DNA from: Seison nebaliae
Lineage: Eukaryota; Rotifera; Pararotatoria; Seisonacea; Seisonidae
NCBI GenBank assembly: GCA_023231475.1
Contig: JALJEE010001544.1
Location: 1 to 64,000, forward strand
Direction: 5' to 3'
DNA: 64,000 nucleotides
The position numbers and the translations under genes were made by a program. Of this stretch, positions 33,601-46,746 are shown piece after piece (within the stretch, counting starts at the first letter, position 1; the number at the start of each line of letters is the position of its first letter). The notes under the pieces were generated by a model, which saw only the letters and a list, made by a program, of their open reading frames with translations, made no database searches and was not told where the DNA came from.

Positions 33601-36600
33601 ATTCCAACATCCGCACTGACGTTCATTCGTTAATGTCACGATCATCCCATTTATCTTCGTCGATATCGACTAATTCTGATTCATTCCATTTCTCAATGAA
33701 TAAAAATTCTTCTCGTTATTACGCGAGTGACAGTAATCGAACTTTATCGACACTCTCTTACAACACTTTCATATTTGGGCGAGGCCTCGTTCCGTCATCC
33801 GAAGACGACTCCACTCAACATCCATCAATCTCATCATCATTATCACGCAATGGTCGATCATCGAGCGACACGGAAATCTATCAACCAATTACTTGTTCAA
33901 CAATCACTCACGTCACCACATTGCCACCACATCATCGGATCGGTCGATCGGCGTCCGAATTCTCTCTCAGTTCCATAAGATTATCACAAAAGTAAAATTT
34001 CTTCTAAAAAACGACAAACTCTCTTAAAAATACTTTGAAAATTAATTTGAAATTTTAAATTTTTTTTATCAATTTCTAATATATTTCTTTCATTTCAGAT
34101 GTATCAAAGCGAACGAAACAAGAGAACCGGAATTGTTCGATGTTGAAAGTGTGGAACGACAATTGAGATATAATGGAATTTTCGAAATTTCCAAAATACG
34201 ACAAATGGGATGGCCAATACGTTTACAATATTCTGATTATTTAGATAGGTTTAATTCGAATTATTTTATTTTTTTGATTCTCTTCCAATTCGTTAGATAT
34301 AAATATTTATTATTATTATGTCCATCAACTAACCATAATGAATTACCACTAAATACTTGTGAGCTATCCGTACATTGTCCCAAACATTGGTTTCCGGCAG
34401 TTAAACGGATTCAAAATTCGATAAATATAAAGTCGTCAGAATATGCGTTAGGGAAAACGAAAATATTTCTAAAAGAGAAACACATAGAAGAATTGGAAGA
34501 AGTTTTAAGAAAATTAATTAATCAGATCATCACATGTCAATCGATTGTTCGTGGCTATATCTCACGATGTCACGTCAGAATGATGAGAATGGAACGAGAT
34601 CAATTGAATGAAACAATAAAGAATTTTTTGGTGTTTATTAATCAATCGAAATCTCAATACGTTCCATCTCTCTTCCATACAAAAATGATTGTTATCAATC
34701 ATCAGAATGTTAGTCGTCGTTTGTGAAAAGAATTGATTTCATTGGAAATTTAGAAAGAAAAAAGTGAATTGAATGAAGACGGAAATATGGTTTGTCTCTC
34801 CAAAAACGGTTGTGTTGATGATAAGAGAGAACGTCGGAAGGATAAGTTCACAAATGTTCACACATTCCTCCTCTTTTCTAATGTAGACGATTTAGAATAA
34901 AATGAGATTAATCGAACAATATTTTAGTTTCCTATAAAACCTGAAAACATCTCCGAACTACTAACCATATTCTCTTGTTAGTTTATGATAATCTCTCGCT
35001 ACCATAATGGTGCGAGGAAGAAAGGGATTAGAAGAAAATTGGAAGAAAGAAGAAAATTAAATGTTTCTTATTTACTTTCATCTTCTCAATCAATACTGAC
35101 ATGTGTAGACGGTGTGGGATATGTTGTATAGACAATATCTCGAAATATTCGAGATCTCTTTTTTCCATCTTTATTATCGATTCTTATCCACATGTTCCCT
35201 CTATTTTCCTTCTTATTTTCCTCCAACTAGAATGATGTACCGAATGATGGTAATGGAAATGCGAGAGAGGATAGTCATTCTGTTGAAACGTGTACGTCAG
35301 GAACATTGTGTTCGAAGACACTCTCTTCGTCGTCGATAAATCAACAGATAGAATCACAATCGTTATCGTCGAAGAAGAATTTTGATAAAAGTCAAAGTAT
35401 TCTGATTAAAGGTTAACGGAAGAATTCTTTTTCTAACAAACTACATCCAATCTTTCTTCCTCCATCACAAACAGATTGTTCTGTTCAATTAATAAAGAAA
35501 CCATCAAATCATCAACTCTCATCAACGACTACTGAGTTGTCTGTGGTTGACTCATACGAATATCAGAATCTCGTACGAATTCCCTCAGAAGATTATGATT
35601 CGAATGAAAATCGAATTATCGAATTAACTGGAGAGAAGAAGAAGAAATATTGTTTAAATTCTGATGTTTATTTAGGAAACGATAATCTTTCAACAACATA
35701 TTCACACGACAACGAACAATTCAGAAATCAACAATCATCACAATTGTCATTATCTTCCACAATTTATACGAATCATCAGGTTCCATCGTCGAATATTTTA
35801 GATGAATCGTCTTATGGAAAATCAATTACTTTAGAGAAAATTTATTCGAATTTAGTCAACTCTTCCACAATCAATCCATCATCAACCACTCAACAAATTC
35901 TTTCTACATATGACAATAACATTTTATCGTCTGATCAACAATTCACTTCTGGTGATTATTCCAATTTAGTTCAACTCAATACACAATTGACATGTGGATT
36001 TGGTAAGGGACAGAAAGGTAATACCATTTCCAGAAATGATATAACTAATTCTATTGCTAATTCACTTCAATCACTTATCGATCTTTCCACTAAACAACAA
36101 CAATCGAATTCTAAATTCAAATCTTTCCCACCACCCCCTCCACCATTATCTCAATTTTCTAATGATCGTTCGAATGAGAACACATTAAGGTTAACAAATG
36201 AACAATATCAGAAGAATGATAACAATAATAATAATCGTAAACTAAAATCGACAACTAAAAAAAGGGTTGGAGAAAAATCGGAAAAACTACAAAAACAAAA
36301 TTTTGGAAGTGAACAATCTGAAAATCATCTAACTGTTATTGATCGATCTCGGAATCACCAAGGTGGTATAGATCGATCTAAAAACCATCAAACGGTTATT
36401 GAAAAATCTGAAAATCACCAAAAAAATATATATCGATATCAGAATCATCAAACGGGTACTGGAAAATCTGAAAATCACCAAAGAAATATATATCGATATC
36501 AGGATCATCAAACGGTTCCTGAACGGTCGCAGAATCATCAAACGGTTGTTGGTGGAACTGAAAATCACCAAAGGGGTATTGATCAATCTCAGAACCATCA

Positions 36601-39600
36601 AACAGCTATTGAAAGATCTCAAAATCAACAAAAGTTTATAGACAGATCTCAGAATTTCTCAGATCGATCAATTTCTTACAATCCAAATAATCAATTCGTT
36701 CAATCGAAATCATATTTCCGTCCATCTAAAATGGCAACTCCTGACGTCTTCCGTCGACCATCCGTTCGTCCAGAAACGAATAATTCGTTCAATTCTTCTT
36801 CCCGTTCTACTTACCGCTCAGTTGACGTTCCTAGACATCGTACCGCTTATCGATCAGATGAATCGGTCGACGAATCATCATCATATCTTAAGAGACGAGA
36901 TCATTCATTTAATACGACATTACATCAATTGAATACGACGAATAATATGGAACAATATCGAAATTATCAGGATGATAAGAATGATCAGCAATTACGACGA
37001 AGAAATCATGCTGGCAACGATATTGAAGAACGAAGAGAATATTTAAAGAAATTGTTATTGAAACGACGTGACGAATATATTGAAGTGATGATGAAAAAGA
37101 GAAAGGAGAATATTTTAAGTTCATACGAAAAGGAGAATAAATTGAAGAGGAAAAATGAACTAATTGCAGGAGCGGATCGTTTGGGTGGCGATGACGTAAG
37201 TTCAGATTATCGATCAGAAGACGCTGGAGTGAATGTGAAAGAGAAAGAGAAATTTCAAGAAAAATTATTAAACGGTCCTACACCAGCATGGAATATACCG
37301 AGAAAAGTAGAAGATAAGGAGACTTATGAGCAGCGAGTTGGTTTCTTCAAATTCTCGTTACAAATCCTCAAAATTTTCACTTATGTCGTTCTCTTCACTT
37401 TGGTTTTGGTGAGTTGTATCTTGAGTAAATTATCATTATTGACGGTAGCGAAAGGAATCGCAGTTGCCGACGATAAATTGCAAAGACGAGATCGTTGGAT
37501 TTGGATGATGTTAATGATCATCATTTCTCCTTATCTCTTATCATTCGTTGAAAGTTTATTCAAATGTCTCTTTGGGAAGAAGACTTGGCCTTCGGCAAAA
37601 ATTTTGGCTTTAGTCTTAACAGCCGATACGTTATACGCTTTAGGGATAGTTTTATTCGTGTTGGAATTACTACCTCGATTATCAGGAGTTCGTAGTATCT
37701 TATTAATGAATGCATGTTGTGTAGCACCATCAATTTTCAAATTGTTATTAGGTAAATCACCACGACGATTTACTGACACAAATGATCGAAGTAAATTGAA
37801 GACGAAAGTTTCCAATTGTTGTCATCGATTCACTACATTAATTTTCGATGTTATTGCTGTCGCTATGCAATGTAGTGTGTTCGGTGTAATTTTTGCCACG
37901 AAATATTTCAACGGAATTTCCACTCCACAAACTAATCAACAATCGATTATTGATAAAACATTTAATGATAATTTTAATAATAATAATAATGAATTTGCCG
38001 AATTGAAAAAACGATTTCGACGACAAGTCAATATCGATGAAATTTTAGAATCAGATAAAGAATTTTTTGATTTTTCTGATATGAATCAACCATCACTCCA
38101 TGATCAAGTGACACCGTTCAATAATATTTTAATGAATAATGTAAATCAATTTGGAAAGAATGAAACGATCGCAAATTCTCACGGAATTTTTGATGATTAT
38201 TTCCCAATGAATTGGGCCGTTCCTCTATCATTATTTCTCATTTCGTTTGCTTGGTGGGAAAATTTTGCTGATAGAAATTTGAAATGTTGTGCGACAGATC
38301 AACATTTATCGGAAAAAGAATTGAATCGGAAAAGACAGACACAGTCTAAATCGATTTTGCAAAATTCGAGAACTTTAAGAGAAAAGATGATAATTGCTCG
38401 TCAAAAAATTACTTTGGTGAGTTCGTCTTATAAAATTATTTTAATGTTGACATTCGCTTATGTTTTCCATCCGACGGTTTTCCATTTCCAAGAAATATTC
38501 GGAGAGAAACCAGATGTGACGACAGTGAATGATTTGAATCAAATGGTTTGGCCGGAAACAAATATTCAATATCCTCCAATCATTCCCATTTCATTGAGAC
38601 AACAATCAGATAATGCCACCGAGAAATTAGTAAAGAATTCAACAGATCTCAAAATAAAAATTGCGAAATTACCAACTGCCTTACCATCCAAACGAGAAGA
38701 AGATGTTAATCGACATAATGAAGAATTATTATTCCCTAATCTCTTCCAAAAAACTACGGAGGTATTGCCACATACAGAAATTAAACGATTACCGTCAGCA
38801 ACAAAAACGAATTGGACTCATTTGAAAAATATAAATATTGTTCCTGGCGAGGATAAGAATTTGGGATTCTTTTTTGATGATGATCCAACGAAATATTTAT
38901 TAGAGAAAACATATCAAGCTCCATTAAAGAATAATGATGAGGAAATGATGAAGAAAGTGAGAAAAAAAAGAGATGCTTTGTGGCCAAATGCTTTACCTGA
39001 CGCTTTACCTTTACCACCATTACCGACACCAGAGGAAATAGAAGAGAATACCGAATTGAGATGGATGCATTATCTTCTACCAACAATCATTCAAATTCTT
39101 TCATCATTATTCTGTTATTATTATGGACGATTAGCTTGTAAGTTATGTATGCAACGTATCGGCTTCGCTTTGCCACTCACATTAAGTACTCCGATAACAT
39201 TGGCAATCATCTTTTTAACATGTCAAGATTTCGGTATTGAATGGTTGAATAAAACATTCGCTCCTTTATCTCCATATGAATGTATTCCACTTAGTACCAC
39301 TTTAAAATGGCAATTAGCCTTAGGCCTAACTCTGTGGTGGTTGTCTGAATTATGGATTAGTGGACATGTATGGAATAGTAAGAATCAGCGATTAGCTCAA
39401 ACTGAGTCATTATTTGTCCTTCCTCAATATTGTGCCGCATTGATTGAACAATCGATGTTATTAAATCGAAGACGTCACGATCCCAGAGATCCGGCAACAA
39501 CCGCCGCTGCAATTTCACATTATCGAAAACGATGTAAACGATTGGAGAAGAAGAAACAGAAAGTGAAAGAAAGAGAACGACGTCATCGATTACATAATTC

Positions 39601-42600
39601 GAGTATTTTAAGAAGAAGGAAAGGTCGTTCGGTTCTCCAATCCGATTCGACAGTTACTGATACTTCTGATTCGTCTTTATCTAGTGATGGAATGACTAGT
39701 GAAAATGATGACGTAATGAAAGGTTATCGAGATCAAATTGGTGATTCTTATGGGCGATATTATGCGTCACATCCAATGGAACGGCAGTTGAATGGTACGA
39801 AACCGCCATCGATTTATGGTGTGGTTGATGATTTTGTTACTCATGTTCCAATCCGAATATATTCGTGTGCGACGATGTGGCATGAAACGGAGATAGAAAT
39901 GTTGCAATTATTAAAATCGATTATGAGAATTGATATCGATCAAAGTGCAAGACGGAAAGCAATCGAATATTTTGGTTTGAGAGATCCAGATTATTATGAA
40001 TACGAAGGACATATATTTTTCGACGATGCCATGTATGTTGATGAGAATGGTCATAGTCAACCAAATGAGTTCGTCTTACAATTATTATCTGTTGTAAATA
40101 AAGCTGCATGTAGTGTACATGAATGTCAAATGAATTTACCATCACCGATAATTTCACCAACACCATATGGTGGACGTTTAACTTGGACATTGCCTGGTGG
40201 AAATATTTTGATTGCTCATATCAAAGATAAACAGAAGATTAGACATAAGAAACGATGGTCTCAAGTCATGTATATGTATTATCTATTAGGATATCGATTG
40301 ATTGGTTCACTTGATTTAATTGAGAAATTATACAAAAAGAAATGGACAACTAAAAAACAGAATTCGAAACGACACGATAATTTGTTTAAAGGATTTGGAA
40401 ATCTTTTGAATAATTTAGATGATTTCTTAAGAATTAAATTAGAAAATACTTTTCTTTTGGCTTTGGATGGTGATGTAGATTTCCATCCGGAAGCTGTTCG
40501 ATTATTAATTGATCGAATGAAGAAAAATCGAAGAGTAGGAGCCGCTTGTGGTCGTATTCATCCGGTAGGATCTGGTCCGATGGTTTGGTACCAGAAGTTC
40601 GAATATGCAATTGGTCATTGGTTGCAGAAAGCGGCTGAACATAAACTTGGTTGTGTCATGTGTTCACCAGGATGTTTTTCTCTATTTCGAGGATCGTCAT
40701 TGATGGACGATAAAGTTCTCCGAGTTTATTCTACTCGATCAACAGAGGCGAGACATTATTTGCAATACGATCAAGGTGAAGATCGATGGCTATGTACTTT
40801 ATTATTACAACAAGGTTATCGTGTGGAATATTGTGCGGCATCTGATGCATTGACATATGCACCGGAAGGTTTCAACGAATTCTTCAATCAACGTCGTCGA
40901 TGGGTTCCATCAACAATTGCCAATATTATCGATTTCTTATGTGATTACGAGAATATTGTTGATTTGAATGATTCAATTTCATATTTCTATATTCTATATC
41001 AATTACTGTTAATGATTTCAACTGTGTTAGGTCCGGCAACCGTTTTATTGATGATAACTGGCGCTTATAATGCCATCATCGGAACGTCATTATGGGAATC
41101 ATTTGTTATGTCAGTCACACCAGCATTGGTCTTTATGACAGCTTGTTTCACTTTGAATACGTCAGTACAACTCAAATTAGCCGCTTGGTTGTCTTCCGTT
41201 TATGCCATTGTCATGATGGCTGTTATTGTCGGTACGACGGTACAAATTGCGGAAGATTCTTGGACGTCACCAAATGCCGTTTTCTTATTTATGTTATTCA
41301 CCATCTTTTTCATTGCCGCTGTTCTACATCCACAAGAATTTTGGTGTATTGTTTGTGGTCTTCTTTATTTCCTTTGTATTCCAGCAGCTTATCTTTATTT
41401 GATGATTTATTCATTGGTCAATTTGAACATCGTATCTTGGGGTACGAGAGAAGGAGGCTCTCAGCAATCCAATAATGTCAAGCAACAAAAAAAGAAGACG
41501 AAAAAACGAGAACCAAATGTACATCGAGCGAAAGCGATTTTTGAATCAACATCATCTTCTGGTTGTTCATCTGGTTCGGATATTTTCAGCGAAGAAGATT
41601 ATCAAGATATTAAAGAGAAAGGAATTCATGCCTGGTTAAATTCCAAATTACATCGACAAGATAAGAAGAGAAGTAAATTGTTTCGTCAAATGAAAAAGAA
41701 AGATTCGAATGAAAAGAAAATGATGGAGAATAATGGCAAATCCATCGTACCGAAATGGTTAAGAGAAGTGAAAGTTCTCGGTTGGGAAGCGAGTCGTGCT
41801 GATAATGTGGCGAGGAAGTGGTTGAAGAAATGGTTAGGAGTAGACGAAGAAGGTCTTTCTGCTTATAATAACGACAACAATTCACCAAAAGTTACTAATA
41901 GTATCATGGCACATTTATTATCATTAATGAATCGAATTGCTGATAATCATGATGATCATCATGATGAAGCTGAACGATCTGTCGCTGCCATGTTCAAAGA
42001 TAGTGATGAATATGATGAAAATAATGAGAATCACACAAATAATTATTATGGTTATGGAAATCGTTCACAACGATACGGAACAATTGGAGCGACAACGGAT
42101 TATGAGAAAGAAATTGTTCGTGATGATTTAGTGAATCCTGCGTGGATAGAACATGAGAAAATGAAAGATTTTAAAGTAGTTCAATTGAATAATGATGAAA
42201 TTCATTTTTTTCAAAAAGTTATCGATTCTTATCTTTATCCTCTCCAACAAAGTGCTGATCATAAGAAGAAAATTGCAACGGATCTCCAAGCACTGAGGAA
42301 TAACGGATGTTTCGCCTTTTTCATGATTAATACTCTTTGGATGGTTATCGTTTTCAATTTGGAATTAGTTCAAGATAAAGTTCGAGATTATATTTATGTT
42401 CCAGTTCCACGTTTAAATTACGAAGCACTTCGATTCGAACCTTTGGGATTTATATTTCTTTGTTTTTTCGCTTTAATTCTCGTCATTCAATTCGTCTCAA
42501 TGATTTGGCATCGTTATGGTACTGTAATGCATTTACTAGCGTCAACTGATTTACATTTCTCACCAGGCGGTCATGGAATGAAAGGACATATCGCTATTGA

Positions 42601-43033
42601 TGATGTTATTCAAACAGTTCGTCAACTTCAACAAATAAAAGGATTTGAAGACGAAGATTATGAAGGAAATGATAATGATGATAATAATGAAACGAACAAT
42701 AAAAATGGCAGAATCAGTGCTTATGTTAAACGGAAACATCAGAAGGAATCAAGTTTTGATACAAAGAAATCTTTAGATACCGTTTTTCGGAAACGATGGT
42801 TAGCTCTATCACATGGGAAAGGTGATGATATCAAAGCGAAACCAAATCGAGCAAGATTAGCTGATCTATTCGCTGCTCATGCTGCACGAAAATCCGAAAG
42901 TCAAGATAATGAAGCTGATTATTCCGCCTATCATCATTATCATTATGCAAGTGAAAAAATGAATAAAAGAAAAAATAAAAATTCTTCTCGACGAAGTAGT
43001 CGAGATAATTCTTCCGCACTTCATTTAGTTTAG
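30601..43033 (+). CDS. Myosin-motor chitin synthase
   Basis: Many short exons (30601 to about 35405) encode a myosin head. The P-loop [11 protein letters not shown] is near 31022, switch [13 protein letters not shown] near 31225, switch [11 protein letters not shown] near 32299, the actin-site FVR|CIKANE is split by an intron at 33186-34098, and the IQ-like segment [17 protein letters not shown] is near 34535. Ser-rich linker exons then run in frame into one exon, 35475-43033 (about 2,520 codons). That exon holds a low-complexity region, a first membrane block, and the glycosyltransferase core with DGDVDF, the GEDRW motif (near 40778) and QRRRW (near 40889). A large membrane block follows, then further membrane segments at the C terminus. 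The enzyme polymerises UDP-GlcNAc into chitin at the plasma membrane. The exon joins between 34730 and 35230 are the least certain. Confidence 0.9.
33450..33991 (+). other. Candidate alternative exon inside the large myosin intron
   Basis: The intron between FVR and CIKANE is about 913 bases, far above the local norm of about 45. Inside it a 177-codon serine-rich frame begins at ATG 33462. An AG before 33450 and a GT after CAAAA (33992) let it splice in frame between the two myosin exons, adding about 180 residues. The content (runs of Ser, [12 protein letters not shown]) looks like disordered coding sequence. Inclusion would break the highly conserved actin-binding segment, so it may be an alternative or truncated isoform. 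Confidence 0.5.
36317..36646 (+). repeat. Coding tandem repeat: eleven 30-bp (10-residue) units
   Basis: The chitin synthase N-terminal region contains eleven consecutive decapeptides of the form S-x-N-H-Q-x-x-I-x-R (for example [20 protein letters not shown]). A pairwise higher-order pattern (…NHQT… / …ENHQ(K/R)NIYR) suggests duplication of 60-bp pairs as well as single units. All units are in frame. Confidence 0.92.
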
Positions 43034-44203
43034 TTAACTTTTGTTCGAAAAATATTTCTTTTTATTATGAAAAATTAAAATAATTTAAAATTCCAATAAA
43101 CTCATTTTCTTAAAATTCCACGTCATCTCTCAATTGAATTCGTCATCATTAAGAAATGATGACTCATGTTTGCATCGCGCAAAAAATATGAAGTTTTTAA
43201 TTTTGTATGGGAGTTGGAGGTAAAATGAAATAGAAAACTTGAAGCAGCGACACTAAAACGTTGCATTGTTTAATTCATCTAATTCATCTCTATATAAACG
43301 GAGATATTTACAATAGTAATACATTATTAATTTTGAAATTTTTAGAGTCTCAATTAGTTAGTTTGGGCATTGTACTGACATATTCCACACGTGTCAGTAG
43401 AATGGGCGAAAGGTCCAATCGGAATTATTCAAAAGAAAGACTGGTCGGGACAGTTTATTCTTTCTAATAAAGAAAGAAGGGATCCATTTCGTTGGCAGAA
43501 CACCGGACGACTGGTATCGCATAAAGCGAGAAATTGAAGGGAATTGGAAGGAAGGCACCAAACTTAAAGGTCACTCTCAAATCAGCCCAATGGAAAATAT
43601 TTTTCCGGAAATGTCATCGCTGGAAGATGGTTATCAAACGGACGGGAAATTTAATATTTTCCCTAATATTATGAGCGATTTATGCTTTTCCGGTAATGCT
43701 CGGGAATGAATATGGAATTATAAAAGAATCGGTTCGAATTTCCTCTATCGAAATTTTAAGTTGTTTCTTCAATTAATCAGAGAGTAACAATTCTCCTTTT
43801 GTTCCACTCCGGATATACCCACATCACATCCAAGTTGTGGCTGCTGTGATGTTGGGTGGGAACAACCAACTTTCAGGAACTACTTCTTCCCCCGGAAGTT
43901 GGAGATAATGTATTTGGGAGGTCCAATAGTTCTTGGAAAGAAAGGAAAGATAATAAGTATTCGAAGGTTGTGTCTCCCCTGGTTCGAACGAAAAAGACCA
44001 ATGAACGTCGTGGTATGGACGAAAAGGAATTACAGGACAAGCGGAAGGAATATTGCTGCTTGTCCTAAGACTTCCTTTATACACAAACGTGTTCAAATTT
44101 CTTTCTAAATTTCTTCTTCATTTCTTTAATTAATTAGCCTCGACATACTGAGAGCCGCTCGACCACAACCCATGAAAATGGAAAATATAGTCACATATCT
44201 ACT

Positions 44204-44514
44204 TCTCTCATTCCGAGAGACACTAAGGTGGACAACTAGCCACAAATCTGAACTATGTTTCTGGAGGAGCCTTTCCAGAAATATAGGATTGATCCAGGTT
44301 GATCAGGTTTATCAAAGGTAAACCTGATCAGCTGAAGATCAATCGAAAATATGTGATCAATCAGAAGATTGCATAAAGGAAAAGGATTTTCCCAGAATTC
44401 TGGGAAAATTAACATTTTTAATTAAAATGTTTTCGAATTTCCTAATAAAAACAGAGGAATCTGGAAAATAAGCCAAAGTCAAATGTTGGAAACATTTCCC
44501 TAAAAAAATGTTCC
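44204..44514. repeat. Series of adjacent inverted repeats (hairpins)
   Basis: Six or seven hairpins follow one another. They are TCTCTC/GAGAGA (44204-44220); TTTCTGGA/TCCAGAAA (44258-44281); and a nested pair with outer GATTGATC/GATCAATC (44288-44344) and inner 12-bp arms TGATCAGGTTTA (44300-44330). Then come a perfect 24-bp palindrome ATTTTCCC-AGAATTCT-GGGAAAAT (44386-44409), AACATTTT/AAAATGTT (44411-44431), and AAATGTT/AACATTT (44481-44497) overlapping GGAAACATTT/AAATGTTCC. Another hairpin with a single bulge lies at 43817-43857 (ACCCACATCACA arm). Confidence 0.8.
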
Positions 44515-44921
44515 ATCAACTATCCATACTGCAAAAGGGATCAACTGTCAACAATATATATACTGTCAACAAATATATGTCACGGTATATTTAATACTAA
44601 TGTATTAATTAAATTAGATATACTCCCATTGATAACAACCTTAAGTTTTACTGACAATCACAATGTTCCAACTACCAAACAGCGTAAATGTAACCCAACA
44701 AGAATAATTTGGAAATCCTCCAAATTAAAATTTAAACCAGTTTTTAAATTTCAAATTTTTTTCATCAAATATTCTTTTAATAAAAATTTAATTTTATCAA
44801 TCACAATCCTTAATTTATTAATTTGTTGAAAGAATAATTATTATTACAAAATAAATAATCTGAAGCAAGAGATATTGGATTCGAAATTTTTTAACATGAG
44901 TTCAGAATTTAAAGGTGTTCG

Positions 44922-44991
44922 GAATGAACATTCTGAGAGTACTGTTCATGATGAACAGTTCATCAGAATAATTATTCCTGCAGTAGTGCAG
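44922..44991. repeat. Nested palindrome cluster
   Basis: Five inverted repeats are packed into 70 bases: GAAT/ATTC (44922-44933); outer ATTCTGA/TCAGAAT (44930-44969) around a perfect 19-bp ACTGTTCAT-g-ATGAACAGT (44941-44959); GAATAATTATTC (44966-44977); and CTGCA-gtag-TGCAG (44978-44991). Confidence 0.8.
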
Positions 44992-45440
44992 CGTTCCTTA
45001 TTTTTCGATAAATACATTCCTTATTCATTTTATCGTAAAAAACCGATTTTCCATTTTGTTCAAAAAAACCATACTTGGGCTCCCGAAGACGGGAGAGGTG
45101 TCGTTGGAAGAAAAATCACCATTTCAATAACAGTAGTAAAATAACTTTTTTATTCAAATGTTAACGGTCAAATTAGAAAAAGATGATGTGTCGATTTCTT
45201 ATTGGTTTATTAATGAGTTGTAGAAACATGAATCATCACTATTCAAATTCAGTCATAAACAATTCAACTATAAATAGCGAAATGACCAATTGAAATTCAT
45301 TAATATTTTTTTGTGAAATTTAAGTAGATAAAAGTTTTAATCTAACAATTGTAAATTGTAGTAACTAATTTGTTTATGTCCATAAACTTTAATTCTCTTC
45401 ACTTCTTCTTAATTATTATCTCCCCCACGAATAGAATAAA

Positions 45441-46270
45441 GTCTTCACTGATTGTAGGTGAATTGCCATTTGGTTATGAATCCAATCGATTTTTTTCAAC
45501 TTTTTTTTAAAACTTCCTTTTTTCGTAAGAAATATTTAAGATATGATGTTGAATTTAAGATATTTAGAAAGAGCTTGAAATGCTCTAAAAGATCGTGGTA
45601 AAGGTTTGGAACAGGTGGTCAAAAAATGCAGTGGTTTATTTGGTCATATTTTCTGTTGAAATTTATCTCAATATACCAGTTTTCAATTCTGAACATCGTC
45701 ATGTGCTCAGAATTTCGGCTTATGAAAAAAGATTTTTGAGTTTATATATAAAAATTTTGAACAAACTTTTTCAATTTTTTATAGAAGTAAAACATTATAA
45801 TTTAATCATTTTTCAAAATTCTGTTTCGGAAACTTTTTAAAAATTTAAATTTTTGCATTAAACTTAAAAAACTTAAAAAACTTGAAGCTTTAAAAATGCC
45901 TTTTCGTTCAAGAAAAAACTCAAATGACTTTACCCCTTCACAACATTATCGAAAAGTATTAAATAAACCTAAACCTATTACAACAGACCGTTAATCTCAT
46001 TTCATATTCTATATCTCATAATCGTACTTTTTAAATATATTTTTGTTCCTCAAAAAAATTTAAAAAAATCAACTTTTCGAAAAATCTTGAATTCATATCT
46101 AAAAATGTTTTCTTAATCTTTAACTCATCCTTCTCATGTTGTTTTTAAAGAAATTAAGTAAAATGATTAGTTTTAAAAATTGGGAAATTTAGGGAAACTG
46201 ATAGAAATCAGTGGAAAAAGGTCGACTGGATTCATAACAAACTGGTAAGTCACCTACAATCGTCTTCACT
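45441..46270. mobile_element. Non-autonomous inverted-repeat DNA transposon with 9-bp target duplication
   Basis: Terminal inverted repeats of about 50 bp lie at 45450-45500 and 46211-46261, roughly 80% identical. The outermost 12 bases (GATTGTAGGTGA) are identical in both, as is the inner GTTATGAATCCA. Both ends are flanked directly by GTCTTCACT (45441-45449 and 46262-46270), a perfect 9-bp target-site duplication. The 812-bp interior has one 81-codon frame (45595-45840) with no transposase features. A 9-bp duplication with long inverted repeats fits Mutator-like elements best; other superfamilies with 8-9 bp duplications remain possible. Confidence 0.9.
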
Positions 46271-46746
46271 ATTAAAGTTCGTAACAGTAAAAATATCAAG
46301 TTTATTTCAATTTTAAATTGGGCATCATTTGACAATCGATCTCAAACTTGTTTAACTTTTCATTCTTTCTATCTGCTCTTCTGACGGTAATCAAGACTGA
46401 ACACATGGCAAATCCGAAATTATTTTTAAAATTCTACAAGACTAGTTGTTAGGTAATATCGATATCGGTTGATTGGTAGCAGATAAACTGAATGATCAAA
46501 CTTCGATTATATGAGATTTTCAAATTTTTATGAGATAATGGATGATTCCATCGGAAGAAGTTTTCATCATTCCAATTTCCATGTGATGACGAAAATTGAT
46601 ATGGAAATTAGAAGTTTGAAACTGCGAAAAAACTGAAAAAAAATTTCTTTGAACGAAATGAGAGAAATAATGTTGAAATTAATATTTTAATTTTTTTCGT
46701 TTCTTTTTCTATTTATGTATCTTATTAATAAGGGAATTGAAGAAAA
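46271..46746. other. Upstream region of the TEX2-like gene
   Basis: About 475 bases without a gene, between the transposon and the start codon at 46747. It presumably contains the promoter. Confidence 0.5.

Larger units (their letters stand above)
43034..45440. other. Gene-free region rich in hairpins
   Basis: About 2.4 kb with no convincing gene. Short frames at 43824-44108 and 44875-45144 have no recognisable content. GC is higher than in other spacers between about 43380 and 44300. Several perfect inverted repeats occur here (see next two entries), so this could be an old mobile element or structured non-coding DNA. Confidence 0.5.

Noticed and set aside
43725-43750. tRNA-like GGTTCGAATTTCC box
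   Set aside because: The T-stem does not pair and no D-arm or acceptor stem could be found around it.
44875-45144. 89-codon frame after the hairpin region
   Set aside because: It runs through the nested palindromes and has no family features; more likely a chance frame.
45595-45840. 81-codon frame inside the inverted-repeat transposon
   Set aside because: Too short and without a DDE/D signature or zinc finger to be a transposase; treated as chance.
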